Part shown: positions 27,725 to 40,312 of the stretch, one piece after another
How positions within the stretch are numbered: the stretch's first letter is position 1
Layout: every line of letters starts with the position of its first letter
NCBI RefSeq assembly: GCF_009193355.1
Contig: NZ_WBVT01000007.1
Coordinates: forward strand, 45,944 to 109,943
Direction: 5' to 3'
Length of the DNA stretch: 64,000 bases
Source: Bifidobacterium leontopitheci
GTDB lineage: Bacteria > Actinomycetota > Actinomycetes > Actinomycetales > Bifidobacteriaceae
Position numbers and translations under genes: made by a program
The notes under the pieces: model-generated
What the model was told of the DNA's origin: nothing
Database searches by the model: none
Seen by the model: the letters and a program-made list of their open reading frames with translations, nothing else

Positions 27725-28207
27725 ATGCCATTGCAACTGGTCCGTCAGGACATCACTCGGATGCGCGTGGACGCGATCGTGAACGCGGCGAACACGCGGC
27801 TGCTCATGGGCGGCGGCGTGTGCGGCGCGATCTTCCGCGCGGCAGGAGCCCGTCGGCTGCAGGAGGCGTGTGACCGGGTTTCCCCCATACGTACCGGCGA
27901 GGCCGTGGCGACGCCCGGCTTCGATCTGCCTGCACGGTATGTGATTCACACCGCCGGCCCGGTCTGGCAGGGCGGCGGGCACGGCGAAGAGGATCAACTG
28001 CGCGCCTGCTACCGCAATGCGCTGGCATTGGCCACGGACCTCGGATGCGAGAGCATCGCGTTCCCGCTGATCTCCAGCGGCATCTACGGATATCCGAAGG
28101 CCGAGGCGATGCATGTCGCCACCGATGAGATCCGCGGGTTCCTTGACCGGTACCCGGCCGCCGGCAACGACGACATTGACGCGTACCTGTGCCTGTTCGG
28201 CGAATGA
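27725..28207 (+). CDS. Macro domain protein (ADP-ribose binding)
   Basis: 160 residues, almost all one macro domain: IVNAANTRLLMGGGVCGAIFRAAG at the start, YVIHTAGPVWQGG, and the ISSGIYGYPKAEAM loop. Macro domains of this MacroD/YmdB type remove ADP-ribose from proteins or hydrolyse O-acetyl-ADP-ribose. Start at 27725 with aaggggg upstream; the longer open frame lacks a ribosome site. It is the only plus-strand gene between aroE and uvrC. Confidence 0.92.
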   Translation: MPLQLVRQDITRMRVDAIVNAANTRLLMGGGVCGAIFRAAGARRLQEACDRVSPIRTGEAVATPGFDLPARYVIHTAGPVWQGGGHGEEDQLRACYRNALALATDLGCESIAFPLISSGIYGYPKAEAMHVATDEIRGFLDRYPAAGNDDIDAYLCLFGE

Positions 28208-28322
28208 CCCATGTTCCGCGACAATGGGCGAGATGCCATTGCACATAGTTTGCAGCGCCTCGCCTTGCACGGTTGGCGGCCAGCAAAGTGCATGCAATCG
28301 TACGCCGGCGGCAATCTGCTGA

Positions 28323-30851
28323 TCAGTCGTGTGTATGTATGTTGGCTGTTGCGTCCGTTTTCGTATCCGTGTCGTCGTCTTCAGTGTGCAATGCGGCGTA
28401 GATGGCTTTGGCTTTGGATGCGCCTACGCCTTTGACCTGCATGAGATCCTCCATGCTGGCCGAGCGCATGGCGCGTACGGAGCCGAATTGTTTGAGCAGC
28501 CGTTTCTGGTAGGCTTCGCCGACGCCGGGGATGCCGTCCAATGCGGAGCGCAGCGCTCCTTTGCGGCGGGTCTGGCGATGGTATGTGATGGCGAAGCGGT
28601 GGGATTCGTCGCGCACGCGTTGCAGCAGGTACATGCCTTCGGACTGGCGTTTGAGGATGATCGGATAGTCGTCGTCCGGCACCCACACCTCTTCGAGACG
28701 TTTGGCGAGGCCGCACAGGGCCACGTCGTCCACGCCGCAGTCGGCCAATGCCTTGGCCGCGGCCATCACCTGAGGTTTGCCGCCGTCGACGACGATGAGG
28801 TTCGGCTTATAGGCGAACCTGTGGCGGTCAGTGTTCTGCCGGACGACTTGGTCATGGTCCTTCCGTATGCTCATGGATTCACCTGTCGCGCAGGCGACGG
28901 TGGTGCCCGGCTTCATATCGGCGGTCACGGCAGGCGTGCAGGCGGCATCGGTTTGAGCTGAACCCGCCGCGTCCGCTGTCTCGTTGTCGACTGCGGAGGC
29001 TTGGGCGTGTTCGGCGCGCCGCTCGTTGTCGATGCTGTCGCCGGTGTCTCCGGCGATGTTGCCGTGTCTGAACCGTCGGGTGAGCGTCTCGTACAGGGCG
29101 CTCAGGTCGTCCACCGCGCCTTGGCCGTCCTTGCCGCGGATGGCGAAACGCCGGTATTCGCTTCGCTTGGCGATGGCGTCTTCGAATACGACCATGGAGG
29201 CGACCTGGAATGCGCCGCCTATGGTGTTGGAGATGTCGTAGCATTCGATGCGCAGCGGAGCCTGCGCAAGACCCAGTGCCTTGGCTACGTCATTCATGGC
29301 GTCGGTGCGCGCGCCCATGTCGCTGATGCGGCTCATCTTGCTGCGTTGGAGCGCCTGGCTGGCGTTTTCCGTGGCACGGTCCATGAGGGCTTTCTTCTCG
29401 CCGCGGCTGGCCACGCGGATGGTGACTGATGCGCCGCGCAGTCCGGACAGCCAGCCTTCGAGCTCCTCGCGGCGGGTCGGTTCCACCGGCACGATCACTT
29501 CGCGGGGCACGGGGGCGACCGGCGCGAGCAGGTCGGCCCTGCCGGTCTGGTCTTGACGCTCGTGGCGTTCTCGGGTGGCTTGGGCCCGGTCCGTGGCGTT
29601 CACGGCGGTCATGCTTTGCGTGGAGCCGATTGCGTCGCGCTGTTCGCGGATCGCCGTGCCCGACGCGGGAAGGTTCGCGTCTTCGCCGCCGGCGGCATTG
29701 GACACTGGCCCTTCCGCCATGGTGTCTTCCCTGCGCGGGGCGTTCGGCGTCATGCGTTTGGCTTCGGCGTCAGCGTCCGCATACACCTGCACGATGAGGT
29801 CGGCGATGAGCTCGGCGTCGGTGACGTCCTCCACGCGCTCCACGCTCCAGTTGCGTTCGCCTCGGATTGAACCGTCGCGAACGGTGAACGCATGCACGGA
29901 TGCTTCCAGTTCGTCGGAGGCGAGGCCGAACACGTCGGCGTCCACTCCCTGGTCGAATACGACGGCGTTCTGCTGCATGACGGTCTGCAGCATCTGAATC
30001 TCGTCGCGCAGCCGGGCCGCCTTCTCGAATTCGAGTTCGGCGCTGGCCGCCTTCATGTCCCGCGTGAGCTGGGCCACGTAGGATTTGCCGAGTCTGCCGG
30101 TCATCACGCCCACGAGCCGCTCGCACATGCGTCGATGTTCGGCTGGCGTGATGCGCCCCACACAGGGGGCCGAGCATTTGCCGATGGATGCGAACAGGCA
30201 TGGGCGTCCGGTCACCTGAGCCTTGTGGAACACGGATTGGGTGCAGGTCCGCACTGGGAAGGTGCGCAGCAGCCTGTCGAGCGACTGCCGAAGCTCCCAC
30301 ACTTTCGCATAGGGGCCGAAGTACCGGCTGTCGCGGCGTTTGCGGCTGCGGGTCACCCACACGCGCGGGTAGTCATCCCCCGCCGATATGGCCAGATACG
30401 GGTAGGTCTTGTCGTCGCGGAACTGCACGTTGAAGCGTGGGTCGAACTCCTTGATCCACGTATATTCGAGCGTCAGGGCCTCCAGCTCGGTGCCTACCAC
30501 GGTCCATTCGAGGCTGCGCGCGGTGAGCACCATGGTCTGGGTGCGGGGGTGCAGCAGGTACAGCGGCTGGAAGTAGCTGGTAAGCCGGTTGCGAAGGCTT
30601 TTCGCCTTGCCCACGTAGATGACGCGCCCCTCGCCGTCGCGCCACTTGTACACGCCGGGTTGGGCGGGAATGTCGCCGGTCTTGGGGCGGAACAGGTCGC
30701 GCGTGTCGCCGAGCAGCGGGGCCCCGTTCACGTTCACGCCTGTGGATGAGGCCGTCGGGGCCGCCCCGTCACTGGGCTCATGCCTCTGCCGCAATTCATC
30801 TGCGGTCCTGCGCCACACTTCCGGCGCATGTCGTTCGATGTCGTTGGTCAT
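28323..30851 (-). CDS. uvrC: Excinuclease ABC subunit C
   Basis: Makes both incisions in nucleotide excision repair. 842 residues against roughly 600-700 in most bacteria. N-terminal GIY-YIG domain (65-150, GVYKW...[14 protein letters not shown]), the Cys-rich [13 protein letters not shown] region, a UVR segment (about 267-300), the RNase H-like domain ([19 protein letters not shown]) and C-terminal HhH repeats. The extra length is two hydrophilic insertions, about 364-443 and 598-676. The second lies inside the RNase H-like domain, next to the VVDGG active-site strand. Start at 30851 with gaggga; uvrA lies just upstream. Confidence 0.95.
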   Translation of the reverse strand: MTNDIERHAPEVWRRTADELRQRHEPSDGAAPTASSTGVNVNGAPLLGDTRDLFRPKTGDIPAQPGVYKWRDGEGRVIYVGKAKSLRNRLTSYFQPLYLLHPRTQTMVLTARSLEWTVVGTELEALTLEYTWIKEFDPRFNVQFRDDKTYPYLAISAGDDYPRVWVTRSRKRRDSRYFGPYAKVWELRQSLDRLLRTFPVRTCTQSVFHKAQVTGRPCLFASIGKCSAPCVGRITPAEHRRMCERLVGVMTGRLGKSYVAQLTRDMKAASAELEFEKAARLRDEIQMLQTVMQQNAVVFDQGVDADVFGLASDELEASVHAFTVRDGSIRGERNWSVERVEDVTDAELIADLIVQVYADADAEAKRMTPNAPRREDTMAEGPVSNAAGGEDANLPASGTAIREQRDAIGSTQSMTAVNATDRAQATRERHERQDQTGRADLLAPVAPVPREVIVPVEPTRREELEGWLSGLRGASVTIRVASRGEKKALMDRATENASQALQRSKMSRISDMGARTDAMNDVAKALGLAQAPLRIECYDISNTIGGAFQVASMVVFEDAIAKRSEYRRFAIRGKDGQGAVDDLSALYETLTRRFRHGNIAGDTGDSIDNERRAEHAQASAVDNETADAAGSAQTDAACTPAVTADMKPGTTVACATGESMSIRKDHDQVVRQNTDRHRFAYKPNLIVVDGGKPQVMAAAKALADCGVDDVALCGLAKRLEEVWVPDDDYPIILKRQSEGMYLLQRVRDESHRFAITYHRQTRRKGALRSALDGIPGVGEAYQKRLLKQFGSVRAMRSASMEDLMQVKGVGASKAKAIYAALHTEDDDTDTKTDATANIHTHD

Positions 30852-30935
30852 AATGGCTCCCTCAACAAACGTAGGACTATGCCACACGCCGGCGCCTGCC
30901 CGAACATACACCAGCTTTCGAGGAAGGCCCCGCCG

Positions 30936-33938
<3,003 letters not shown>

Positions 33939-34116
33939 ATCCCCGCCTTTCCATGTCGTATGCCCGTCGCACACCTGTAGTCGTCATGACCGCGCCCCCA
34001 TTCACCCACGATTCTGCGGGTGCGCGGCTCGCCATTGCCCACCACCATACCCAACCGCACGACATTTGTCGAACTCATGTTCGATAGCGTGTCGTGCGTA
34101 GGTGACGCGGCAAACG

Positions 34117-34146
34117 AAAAGGCGGATGCGCCGAAACGCACCCGCC
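34117..34146 (-). terminator. Rho-independent terminator downstream of the Gln/Pro-rich membrane protein gene
   Basis: ggcggatgcg (34121-34130) pairs with cgcacccgcc (34137-34146), with one mismatch. On the minus strand the stem is followed by TTTT. Confidence 0.65.
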
Positions 34147-34212
34147 CACCAAAGAAACAAACGGCGGCCGCCGCGACACCGCATCACCTGCGTGACGCGG
34201 CAGCCGACAGCG

Positions 34213-34869
34213 TCACTGCTGGCGCTGCTGCAGCCAGCCGACCATGAGGATGATCACGCCGGCGAGCAGGCCGAGCAGCGAGAAGAAGTTGATCCAGCTG
34301 ATCGCCGTGTACGCGGAGGAGTAGCCGTAGGTGTTGTCGGAGAACAGGAAGACCAGCCATCCGAGCAGGCGCAGGCCGGCGGCGGCGACCATCGCGATGA
34401 ACGAGGCCATCCTGAACCATGACGGGCCGTGCTTGACGGCGTTCAGGCCGATGACCCACACGGCCAGCATGGCGGTCAGCTCAAACCAAGGGCCGTTGCC
34501 GAACAGCAGGCGGTAGCCGAAGTTGTAATCCGAGTTCTTTGCGGCGCCGACGAGGGCGAGGAACGTCAGGAACGTCTGGATGCCGATGAACACGACCAGC
34601 AGGATCGTGGAGACCTTGGTGACCTTGCGCACGTCCATCGTGTCGAGGAAGTTCGGGCCCTGCGGCTGCTGCGGGTAACCCGGCTGCTGCGGGTAACCCG
34701 GCTGCTGCGGATAGCCCGGCTGGGGCTGGTATCCGTAGCCCGGCTGAGGCTGGCCCGGCTGAGGCTGCTGAGGGTACCCGTAACCCGGCTGGGACTGCTG
34801 CGGCATCTGCGGCGCATACTGGGGCGCGGGCTGGGGCTGACCCGGCTGAGGCTGCTGAGGATATGACAT
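34213..34869 (-). CDS. Pro/Gln/Tyr-rich N-terminus with four-helix membrane domain
   Basis: 218 residues of unknown function. The first 85 residues are almost only P, Q, G, Y and A, with repeated PGYGYPQQ and three exact PGYPQQ units. About four hydrophobic helices follow (STILLVVFIGIQTFLTFLAL, FELTAMLAVWVIGLNAV, FIAMVAAAGLRLLGWLVFL, FFSLLGLLAGVIILMVGWL). Proteins of this build occur widely in Actinobacteria. The Pro/Gln tail could bind partners or self-associate, but that is a guess. Start at 34869 with ggaaagaag. Confidence 0.8.
   Translation of the reverse strand: MSYPQQPQPGQPQPAPQYAPQMPQQSQPGYGYPQQPQPGQPQPGYGYQPQPGYPQQPGYPQQPGYPQQPQGPNFLDTMDVRKVTKVSTILLVVFIGIQTFLTFLALVGAAKNSDYNFGYRLLFGNGPWFELTAMLAVWVIGLNAVKHGPSWFRMASFIAMVAAAGLRLLGWLVFLFSDNTYGYSSAYTAISWINFFSLLGLLAGVIILMVGWLQQRQQ
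34663..34716. repeat. Three exact or near-exact 18-bp tandem repeats within a gene
   Basis: cggctgctgcgggtaacc at 34663-34680 and 34681-34698, and a one-base variant at 34699-34716. They encode the GYPQQP units of the membrane protein. Repeat number could vary in frame. Confidence 0.85.
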
Positions 34870-35018
34870 GATTGCTTCTTTCCTGTGTCGTTTCCGATAG
34901 CAATGTCTCCAATATACCGCGCCGACGCGCAACGGCATATGTCATACGCTCATTTTCAGCCGTCGATTCCATGCAAGACCCATGGGCGGTTCATGAACGA
35001 ATCCTGCAAGGACCGGTC

Positions 35019-35903
35019 TCATGAGGCGTACTCCTCCAACGTCACCCCGGATTCGCGCATGGCTTTCGCCGCCTCCTGCCCGACGTACCGGTAGTGCCAC
35101 GGCTCGTAGTCGTTGCCGGTGACCGCGGTCGCGTTCTTCGGGTAGCGCAGTATGAACCCGTACCGCCATGCGTTCGCGGCAAGCCACGAGTGCTCGGCCA
35201 CACTGTCCTGCGTGCTGCGAGCGCCGACCTTGTTGATGTCGACGGCCAGGCCGAGCTCGTGTTCGCTGGTGCCGGGCTGCGCCACCCATTTCTTGGCTTC
35301 CTGGGTCGCGGCCGCCGTGCTCATGCCGTCGTTCTCGTACAGGAACCGTTTCTCGTCGAACAGCTGACGCTGCCGTTCGTGCGTCCTGTAGCCGGATGTG
35401 ACTTCGGGGTGCAGCCCAGCCGCGCGCATGTCGTCGAACATGCGTTGTAGGTCCGGGTAGATGCGCGAGTCGACCTGTTCGCCGTTGGCGAGTTTCACGA
35501 GCTCGGGCGTGGGATATGCGTCGGGGATGCGGTGCCACTGGTTCACGACGATGAGGTTCCATCGGTCGGCGGAGTATGCGGCTTCGGGCAATGTCGAGGA
35601 TGGGGCGAACGGACCCCATCCGGCGAACCGTCCCAGGCCGAGCAGTGTTCCCGCGATGAGCGCGACGACGGCGAGCGCCAGGGCCGTCGCGCGTGTGAGC
35701 GTGCGGGTGACGCGTGCGCGTCGGTAGTCGGCGAATCGTCGTATGTCGCCTTGTGTGGGTGTGCCTTGTGTGGAGTGTCTCTGTGCGGTATGGCCTTGTG
35801 TGGTATGGTCGCCGATGGCGTGGTTGAGGTTGGCGTAGTCGTGCAGGGGGTGTTCGCGCATGCCGGCGACGGTCGGGTCGTAGGGGTGGTCCGTGATGGT
35901 CAT
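35019..35903 (-). CDS. D-alanyl-D-alanine carboxypeptidase, VanY family
   Basis: Zinc peptidase that trims the terminal D-Ala of peptidoglycan stem peptides. 294 residues. A cytoplasmic tail with imperfect THTAQ/STQG-type repeats (about 32-52) is followed by one membrane anchor (ATALALAVVALIAGTLLGLG) and the outer peptidase M15B domain: SGYRTHERQRQLF, GTSEHELGLAVDI (zinc His and Asp) and EPWHYRYVG (catalytic Glu and zinc His). All catalytic residues are present. ATG at 35903 with ggaaagga ahead. Confidence 0.92.
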   Translation of the reverse strand: MTITDHPYDPTVAGMREHPLHDYANLNHAIGDHTTQGHTAQRHSTQGTPTQGDIRRFADYRRARVTRTLTRATALALAVVALIAGTLLGLGRFAGWGPFAPSSTLPEAAYSADRWNLIVVNQWHRIPDAYPTPELVKLANGEQVDSRIYPDLQRMFDDMRAAGLHPEVTSGYRTHERQRQLFDEKRFLYENDGMSTAAATQEAKKWVAQPGTSEHELGLAVDINKVGARSTQDSVAEHSWLAANAWRYGFILRYPKNATAVTGNDYEPWHYRYVGQEAAKAMRESGVTLEEYAS

Positions 35904-36267
35904 CGTCGTGTTCCTTTCCGCATGGTCTTGTGTGGGTCGGACGGTTGTGCCGTGGTGTCTCGCCGGTGGCTGCGGCAGGGTCTCTTATGGTTATGAATCG
36001 TATGGTTTTCAGGGGTTTTCGGCTATCGCCCAGCGGTATGACATCGGGTATCGTCCCCGGGGATGAGCTGTCTGTGATGACTGGTGCGCACGTGTGCCTG
36101 CGGTATGGTGCTGGGGCGGCGCGGCGTCGGTGCCGTCGACTGGCGTGGTTGCGTGGCCGTTGCGGTCGGTACGGTTCCGCTATGATGGTCGGTTGGACTT
36201 CGCATGGCGTGTTTTCGGCCATGCGCCGGCATACGGGATTACGGACGGAAGGACGGACGGGGACATT
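35904..36267. other. Intergenic region between divergent VanY and ABC-F genes
   Basis: 364 bp without a supported gene. It is GT-rich on the plus strand. A weak promoter-like pair, ttgcgg (36160-36165) and tatgat (36181-36186) with a 15-bp spacer, faces the ABC-F gene. Nothing else is recognised. Confidence 0.5.
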
Positions 36268-37869
36268 ATGGCTATCGATGCGCAGGGACTTGAGATTCAG
36301 ATCGGCGCGCGCACGCTCCTGCATCCTACGGACTTCCATGTCGCCAAGGGTGACAAGATCGGTCTGGTGGGCCGTAACGGCGCGGGCAAGACGACGCTCA
36401 CCCGTGTCATCACCGGTGATATGCTGCCGACGGCCGGCAAGGTGCGTGTTTCGGGCAAGCTGGGGTATCTGCCGCAGGATACGCATGCGGCAGATCAGGA
36501 GCAGACGGCGCTTGACCGTATGATGAGCGCGCGTGACATCGCCACGATCATCCGTCGTATCCGCAAGGCGGAGAAGGAGATGACCGATCCGGATCCGGAT
36601 GTGATGACGAAGGCGATGAACCGGTATGACAAGGCCATGCAGGATTTCGATAAGGCGGGCGGCTATGCGGCGCAGTCGGAGGCGATCGCCATGGCGGACA
36701 GCCTGGGTCTGCCGCAGGATGTGATGCAGCGTCAGCTCGGCACGCTGTCGGGTGGTCAGCGTCGTCGTATCGAGCTTGCGCGCATCCTGTTCTCGGATGC
36801 GGACACGTTGATTCTGGATGAGCCGACGAACCATTTGGATGCCGATTCGATCGAGTGGCTGCGCGGGTTCCTCAAGCGGTATGAGGGTGGGTTCCTGGTG
36901 ATCTCCCATTCGACGGAGCTGTTGGATGAGGTGGTCAACAAGGTGTGGCATCTGGATGCGCAGACCGGTCTGATCGACATGTATTCCCTTGGATGGAAGG
37001 CGTATCTGCATCAGCGTGTCGTGGATGAGGAGCGTCGCCGTCGCGAGCGCGAGGTGGCGGAGAAGAAGGCGGAGCGGCTGATGAAGCAGGGCATCCGTCT
37101 GCATGCGAAGGCCACGAAGGCGGTGGCGGCGCAGAACATGATGCGTCGTGCGGAGAAGCTGTTGGAGAACACGTCGGAGGCGCAGAAGAAGGACAAGGTC
37201 GCGGACATCCGCTTCCCGGAGCCTGCGCCGTGCGGCAGGACGCCGATCATGGCGAAGGACATTTCGAAGGCGTATGGGTCGAACATCGTGTTCGCCGGCG
37301 TGAACCTGGCCGTCGACAAGGGGTCGCGTGTGGTGATTCTCGGCTATAACGGCGCCGGCAAGACGACGACGCTTCGGCTGCTCGCGCATATCGAGCAGCC
37401 GGACACGGGCGAGGTGGTGTACGGGCATGGCTGCAAGATCGGCTATTTCGCGCAGGAGCATGACACGCTCGACTTGGATGCGACCGTGTTGGAGAATCTC
37501 ACGCATGTCGCCCCGGAGCTCAACGACACGCAGGCGCGTTCCATCCTCGGCTCGTTCCTGTTCTCCGGCGATGACGCGTTCAAGCCGGCGCGCGTGCTGT
37601 CCGGCGGCGAGAAGACCCGTCTCGCCCTCGCCACGCTCGTCACGTCTCGCGCCAACGTGCTGCTGCTCGACGAGCCGACCAACAACCTCGATCCGGCCTC
37701 GCGTGACGAGATCCTCAAGGCGATCGCCAAATACGAGGGCGCGATCGTGCTCGTCACCCACGATGAGGGTGCGGTCGAGGCGTTGAACCCGGAGCGTGTG
37801 CTGCTCATGCCGGACGGCGACGAGGACCTGTGGAACGACTCGTACCTCGATCTGGTAGCCGAGGAGTAA
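36268..37869 (+). CDS. ABC-F family ATPase
   Basis: Soluble ATPase with two ABC domains and no membrane part. ABC-F proteins act on the ribosome (translation factors or antibiotic protection). 533 residues. Walker A GRNGAGKT and GYNGAGKT, signatures LSGGQRRRIELA and LSGGEKTRLALA, Walker B LILDEPTNHLD and LLLDEPTNNLD. A charged linker (about 250-320, ERRRREREVAEKKAERL) joins the halves. The start ATG at 36268 gives MAIDAQGLEIQIGARTLL; upstream gacggggacat is only a fair ribosome site. The subgroup cannot be fixed by eye. Confidence 0.9.
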   Translation: MAIDAQGLEIQIGARTLLHPTDFHVAKGDKIGLVGRNGAGKTTLTRVITGDMLPTAGKVRVSGKLGYLPQDTHAADQEQTALDRMMSARDIATIIRRIRKAEKEMTDPDPDVMTKAMNRYDKAMQDFDKAGGYAAQSEAIAMADSLGLPQDVMQRQLGTLSGGQRRRIELARILFSDADTLILDEPTNHLDADSIEWLRGFLKRYEGGFLVISHSTELLDEVVNKVWHLDAQTGLIDMYSLGWKAYLHQRVVDEERRRREREVAEKKAERLMKQGIRLHAKATKAVAAQNMMRRAEKLLENTSEAQKKDKVADIRFPEPAPCGRTPIMAKDISKAYGSNIVFAGVNLAVDKGSRVVILGYNGAGKTTTLRLLAHIEQPDTGEVVYGHGCKIGYFAQEHDTLDLDATVLENLTHVAPELNDTQARSILGSFLFSGDDAFKPARVLSGGEKTRLALATLVTSRANVLLLDEPTNNLDPASRDEILKAIAKYEGAIVLVTHDEGAVEALNPERVLLMPDGDEDLWNDSYLDLVAEE

Positions 37870-37977
37870 CTGAAGCGTACGCCGCCGGCCCGCAGGCCGA
37901 AACCGATGGCCCGTCCATGTCGTGCCGCTTTCTAGAATGTGTGGTGTTTCCATACGATTCAGGGGGCGATGGTCATC

Positions 37978-38991
37978 ATGAGTGACACGAAGGGGATATC
38001 CACGGATACGGCAGCGCAGGCGTCCGCATCGCCGCAGGCCAAGCATGCGGGCGCCGCCGTCAAGGCGGCCTTGGCGGCGAACATCGGCGTGGCCGTCGCG
38101 AAACTGTGCGCGGCGGTCTTCACCGGATCGTCGGCGATGCTGTCGGAGTCCGTGCACTCCATCGCCGACTGCTCGAACGAGATCGTGCTCATGATCGGCG
38201 GCAGGTTCTCCCGGCATCGCACGGACGGCGACCATCCGTTCGGCCTGTACCGTGCGAAGTACCTCGCCTCGTTCGTCGTGGCGACGCTGCTGTTCTTCGT
38301 CGGCGGCTTCTTCTCCACGTCAGAGGCGGTGAAGAAGATCGTCGCGGTCCTTGAGAATCCGGCGTTGCGTGACGCGAACCAGATGGAGCTGCTGGCCGCG
38401 TTCGTCGTCGTGCTCATCAGCGCCTGTCTGGAAGGCTATGGCCTGCATTCGAGCGCCAAGGAGGCGAACGAGCGCATGACCCGCACGCGCACCCCGCATA
38501 TGGGCCTGTACCGGTTCTGGGGGCGGACGAAGTCGGCGGAGCTGGCGTCGGTGATCATGGAGGACACGCTCGCCCTGATCGGCCTCGCGTTCGCCGGCAT
38601 CGGCATCGGACTGGCGATCGCGTTGGACGACGAGCTGTGGGATGCGGTCGGCGGCCTGCTGGTCGGTCTGGTGCTGATCGCCGGATCGTTGCTGCTCGCG
38701 TTCAAGTCGGGGTCGCTGCTCATCGGCGAGGCGGTCGACAAGGTCACCCGTCAGGAGATCGTCGACGCGGTCACGTCCACGCCGGGCGTGAACCGTCTGC
38801 TCAACATGCAGACCGTGCACATGTCCGAGGATGACATCCTGCTGTGCGTGAAGGTCGAGACGTCGAAGCTCGACCGTGACTTCGACGTGCAGACGGTCGA
38901 CAAGATCGAACAGTCGGTGCGCTCGGCGCTGCCATGGTACCGTTTCGAGATCTATGTGGAGCCCGACATCTTCCGCGCCGACCACCGCTGA
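37978..38991 (+). CDS. Cation diffusion facilitator family transporter
   Basis: Metal/proton antiporter that exports divalent cations such as Zn or Mn. 337 residues. Conserved SESVHSIADCSNE in the second helix gives an HxxxD metal site; GDHPFGLYRAKY follows. The fifth helix has EDTLALIGLAF, so the second half of the site deviates (E-D rather than H-D). The C-terminal cytoplasmic domain is short. Starts at 37969 and 37978 are both in frame; the aggggg at 37961-37966 is too near the first. The metal is not predictable. Confidence 0.88.
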   Translation: MSDTKGISTDTAAQASASPQAKHAGAAVKAALAANIGVAVAKLCAAVFTGSSAMLSESVHSIADCSNEIVLMIGGRFSRHRTDGDHPFGLYRAKYLASFVVATLLFFVGGFFSTSEAVKKIVAVLENPALRDANQMELLAAFVVVLISACLEGYGLHSSAKEANERMTRTRTPHMGLYRFWGRTKSAELASVIMEDTLALIGLAFAGIGIGLAIALDDELWDAVGGLLVGLVLIAGSLLLAFKSGSLLIGEAVDKVTRQEIVDAVTSTPGVNRLLNMQTVHMSEDDILLCVKVETSKLDRDFDVQTVDKIEQSVRSALPWYRFEIYVEPDIFRADHR

Positions 38992-39022
38992 CTGCCGACA
39001 TTCTCGGAAACGCGTAAACTGA

Positions 39023-39067
39023 CAAAGCCGGGGTGCGCATGTGATTCGCATGCACACCCCGGCTTTG
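39023..39067. terminator. Hairpin between the CDF gene and galE
   Basis: 19-base arms (39023-39041 and 39049-39067) with one mismatch and T-runs outside both ends (gctttgcgttt on the plus strand), between convergent genes. Confidence 0.8.
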
Positions 39068-39085
39068 CGTTTGAGGCTATAGCGA

Positions 39086-40102
39086 CTAGTCGCGGTAGCC
39101 GTTCGGGTTCTTGGTCTGCCAGTTCATCGAGGACGCTGCCATGTCGTCGATGCCCAGCTCGGCCTTCCAGCCCAGCTCGCGCTCGGCCTTGGAGGAGTCG
39201 GCGTAGCAGGCGGCGATGTCGCCGGCGCGGCGCGGCTTGATCTCGTACGGGATCTCATGGCCGGCGGCCTTCTCGTACGCCTTGATGACCTGCAGCACGG
39301 AGTAGCCGTGGCCGGTGCCGAGGTTGTAGGTGAACACGCCGGGCTCGTCGATCTTGTTGATGACGGCGACGTGGCCCTTGGCAAGGTCGACGACGTGGAT
39401 GTAGTCGCGCACGCCGGTGCCGTCGGGCGTGTCGTAGTCGTCGCCGAACACCTGCACGGCCTTGAGCTCGCCGATGGCGACCTTGGCGACGTACGGGGTG
39501 AGGTTGGCCGGGATGCCCTTCGGGTCCTCGCCGATGAGGCCGGATGCATGGGCGCCGACCGGGTTGAAGTAGCGCAGGATGACGACGGTCCAGGAGTCGT
39601 CGGCCACGTGCACGTCGCGCAGGATCTGCTCCTCGAACAGCTTCGTGGTGCCGTACGGGTTGGTGGTGCCGCCGGTCGGGCTCTCCTCGGTGAGCGGCAG
39701 GCTCTTCGGCGTGCCGTACACGGTCGCGGACGAGGAGAAGATGATCTTCTTCACGTTGTGCTTGCGCATGGCCTTGAGCAGCACGATGGTGCTGTTGAGG
39801 TTGTTGTCGTAGTACTCGATCGGCTTGGCGACCGACTCGCCGACGGACTTGAGGGACGCGAAGTGGATGACCCAATCGATGTGGTTCTCGTCGAAGACCT
39901 TGTCCATGAAGGCTTCGTCACGCACGTCGCCCTCGTAGCTCTTGATCTTGCGGCCGGTGATCTGCTCGACGCGCTCGAGCGACTTCGGCGAAGAGTTGCA
40001 GTAGTTGTCGACGCACACCACGTCATAGCCCTGATTCAGCAGTTCGACGTCAGTGTGGGAACCGATGTACCCGGCACCGCCGGTGACCAGAATGGTCGTC
40101 AT
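39086..40102 (-). CDS. galE: UDP-glucose 4-epimerase (LnpD)
   Basis: Interconverts UDP-galactose and UDP-glucose (bifidobacterial enzymes often also UDP-HexNAc), closing the LNB/GNB degradation pathway. 338 residues. NAD site TGGAGYIGSHT, catalytic S-x(n)-YxxxK in SSSATVYG and YGTTKLFEEQ, and RYFNPVGAHASGLIGE. Start at 40102 with aaggagag; the longer frame upstream crosses the galT terminator region and is rejected. It is last in the lnp gene set, behind its own 210-bp gap and a terminator. Confidence 0.96.
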   Translation of the reverse strand: MTTILVTGGAGYIGSHTDVELLNQGYDVVCVDNYCNSSPKSLERVEQITGRKIKSYEGDVRDEAFMDKVFDENHIDWVIHFASLKSVGESVAKPIEYYDNNLNSTIVLLKAMRKHNVKKIIFSSSATVYGTPKSLPLTEESPTGGTTNPYGTTKLFEEQILRDVHVADDSWTVVILRYFNPVGAHASGLIGEDPKGIPANLTPYVAKVAIGELKAVQVFGDDYDTPDGTGVRDYIHVVDLAKGHVAVINKIDEPGVFTYNLGTGHGYSVLQVIKAYEKAAGHEIPYEIKPRRAGDIAACYADSSKAERELGWKAELGIDDMAASSMNWQTKNPNGYRD

Positions 40103-40270
40103 GATGCTCTCCTTGCATTCATCCGTGGGAGCGCGGGCGGCCGCCGTCGGCAGTGCGCCCGCACTCCCCCATGTACACAATCTCAGTATATCACATATTC
40201 ACATTACCGACCAGTTTCTCACAAAATCGAACATGTTTTTTCTGTTTCGATCCGTCCGCCAGGTCGGCAT

Positions 40271-40304
40271 GAAAAAACGCCCCGCCGGAGGAACGGCGGG
40301 GCGT
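40271..40304 (-). terminator. Rho-independent terminator after galT
   Basis: On the minus strand a GC stem (acgccccgccg with cggcggggcgt, 40277-40304) is followed by TTTTTT (40271-40276), nine bases after the galT stop. This implies that galE is mainly transcribed from its own promoter or by read-through. Confidence 0.9.
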
Positions 40305-40312
40305 CAGGTCGG

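Noticed and set aside
34942..38235. 1097-codon open frame antisense to vanY-type, ABC-F and CDF genes
   Set aside because: It crosses the starts and stops of three good genes and has a compositionally extreme, Arg/His-rich translation.
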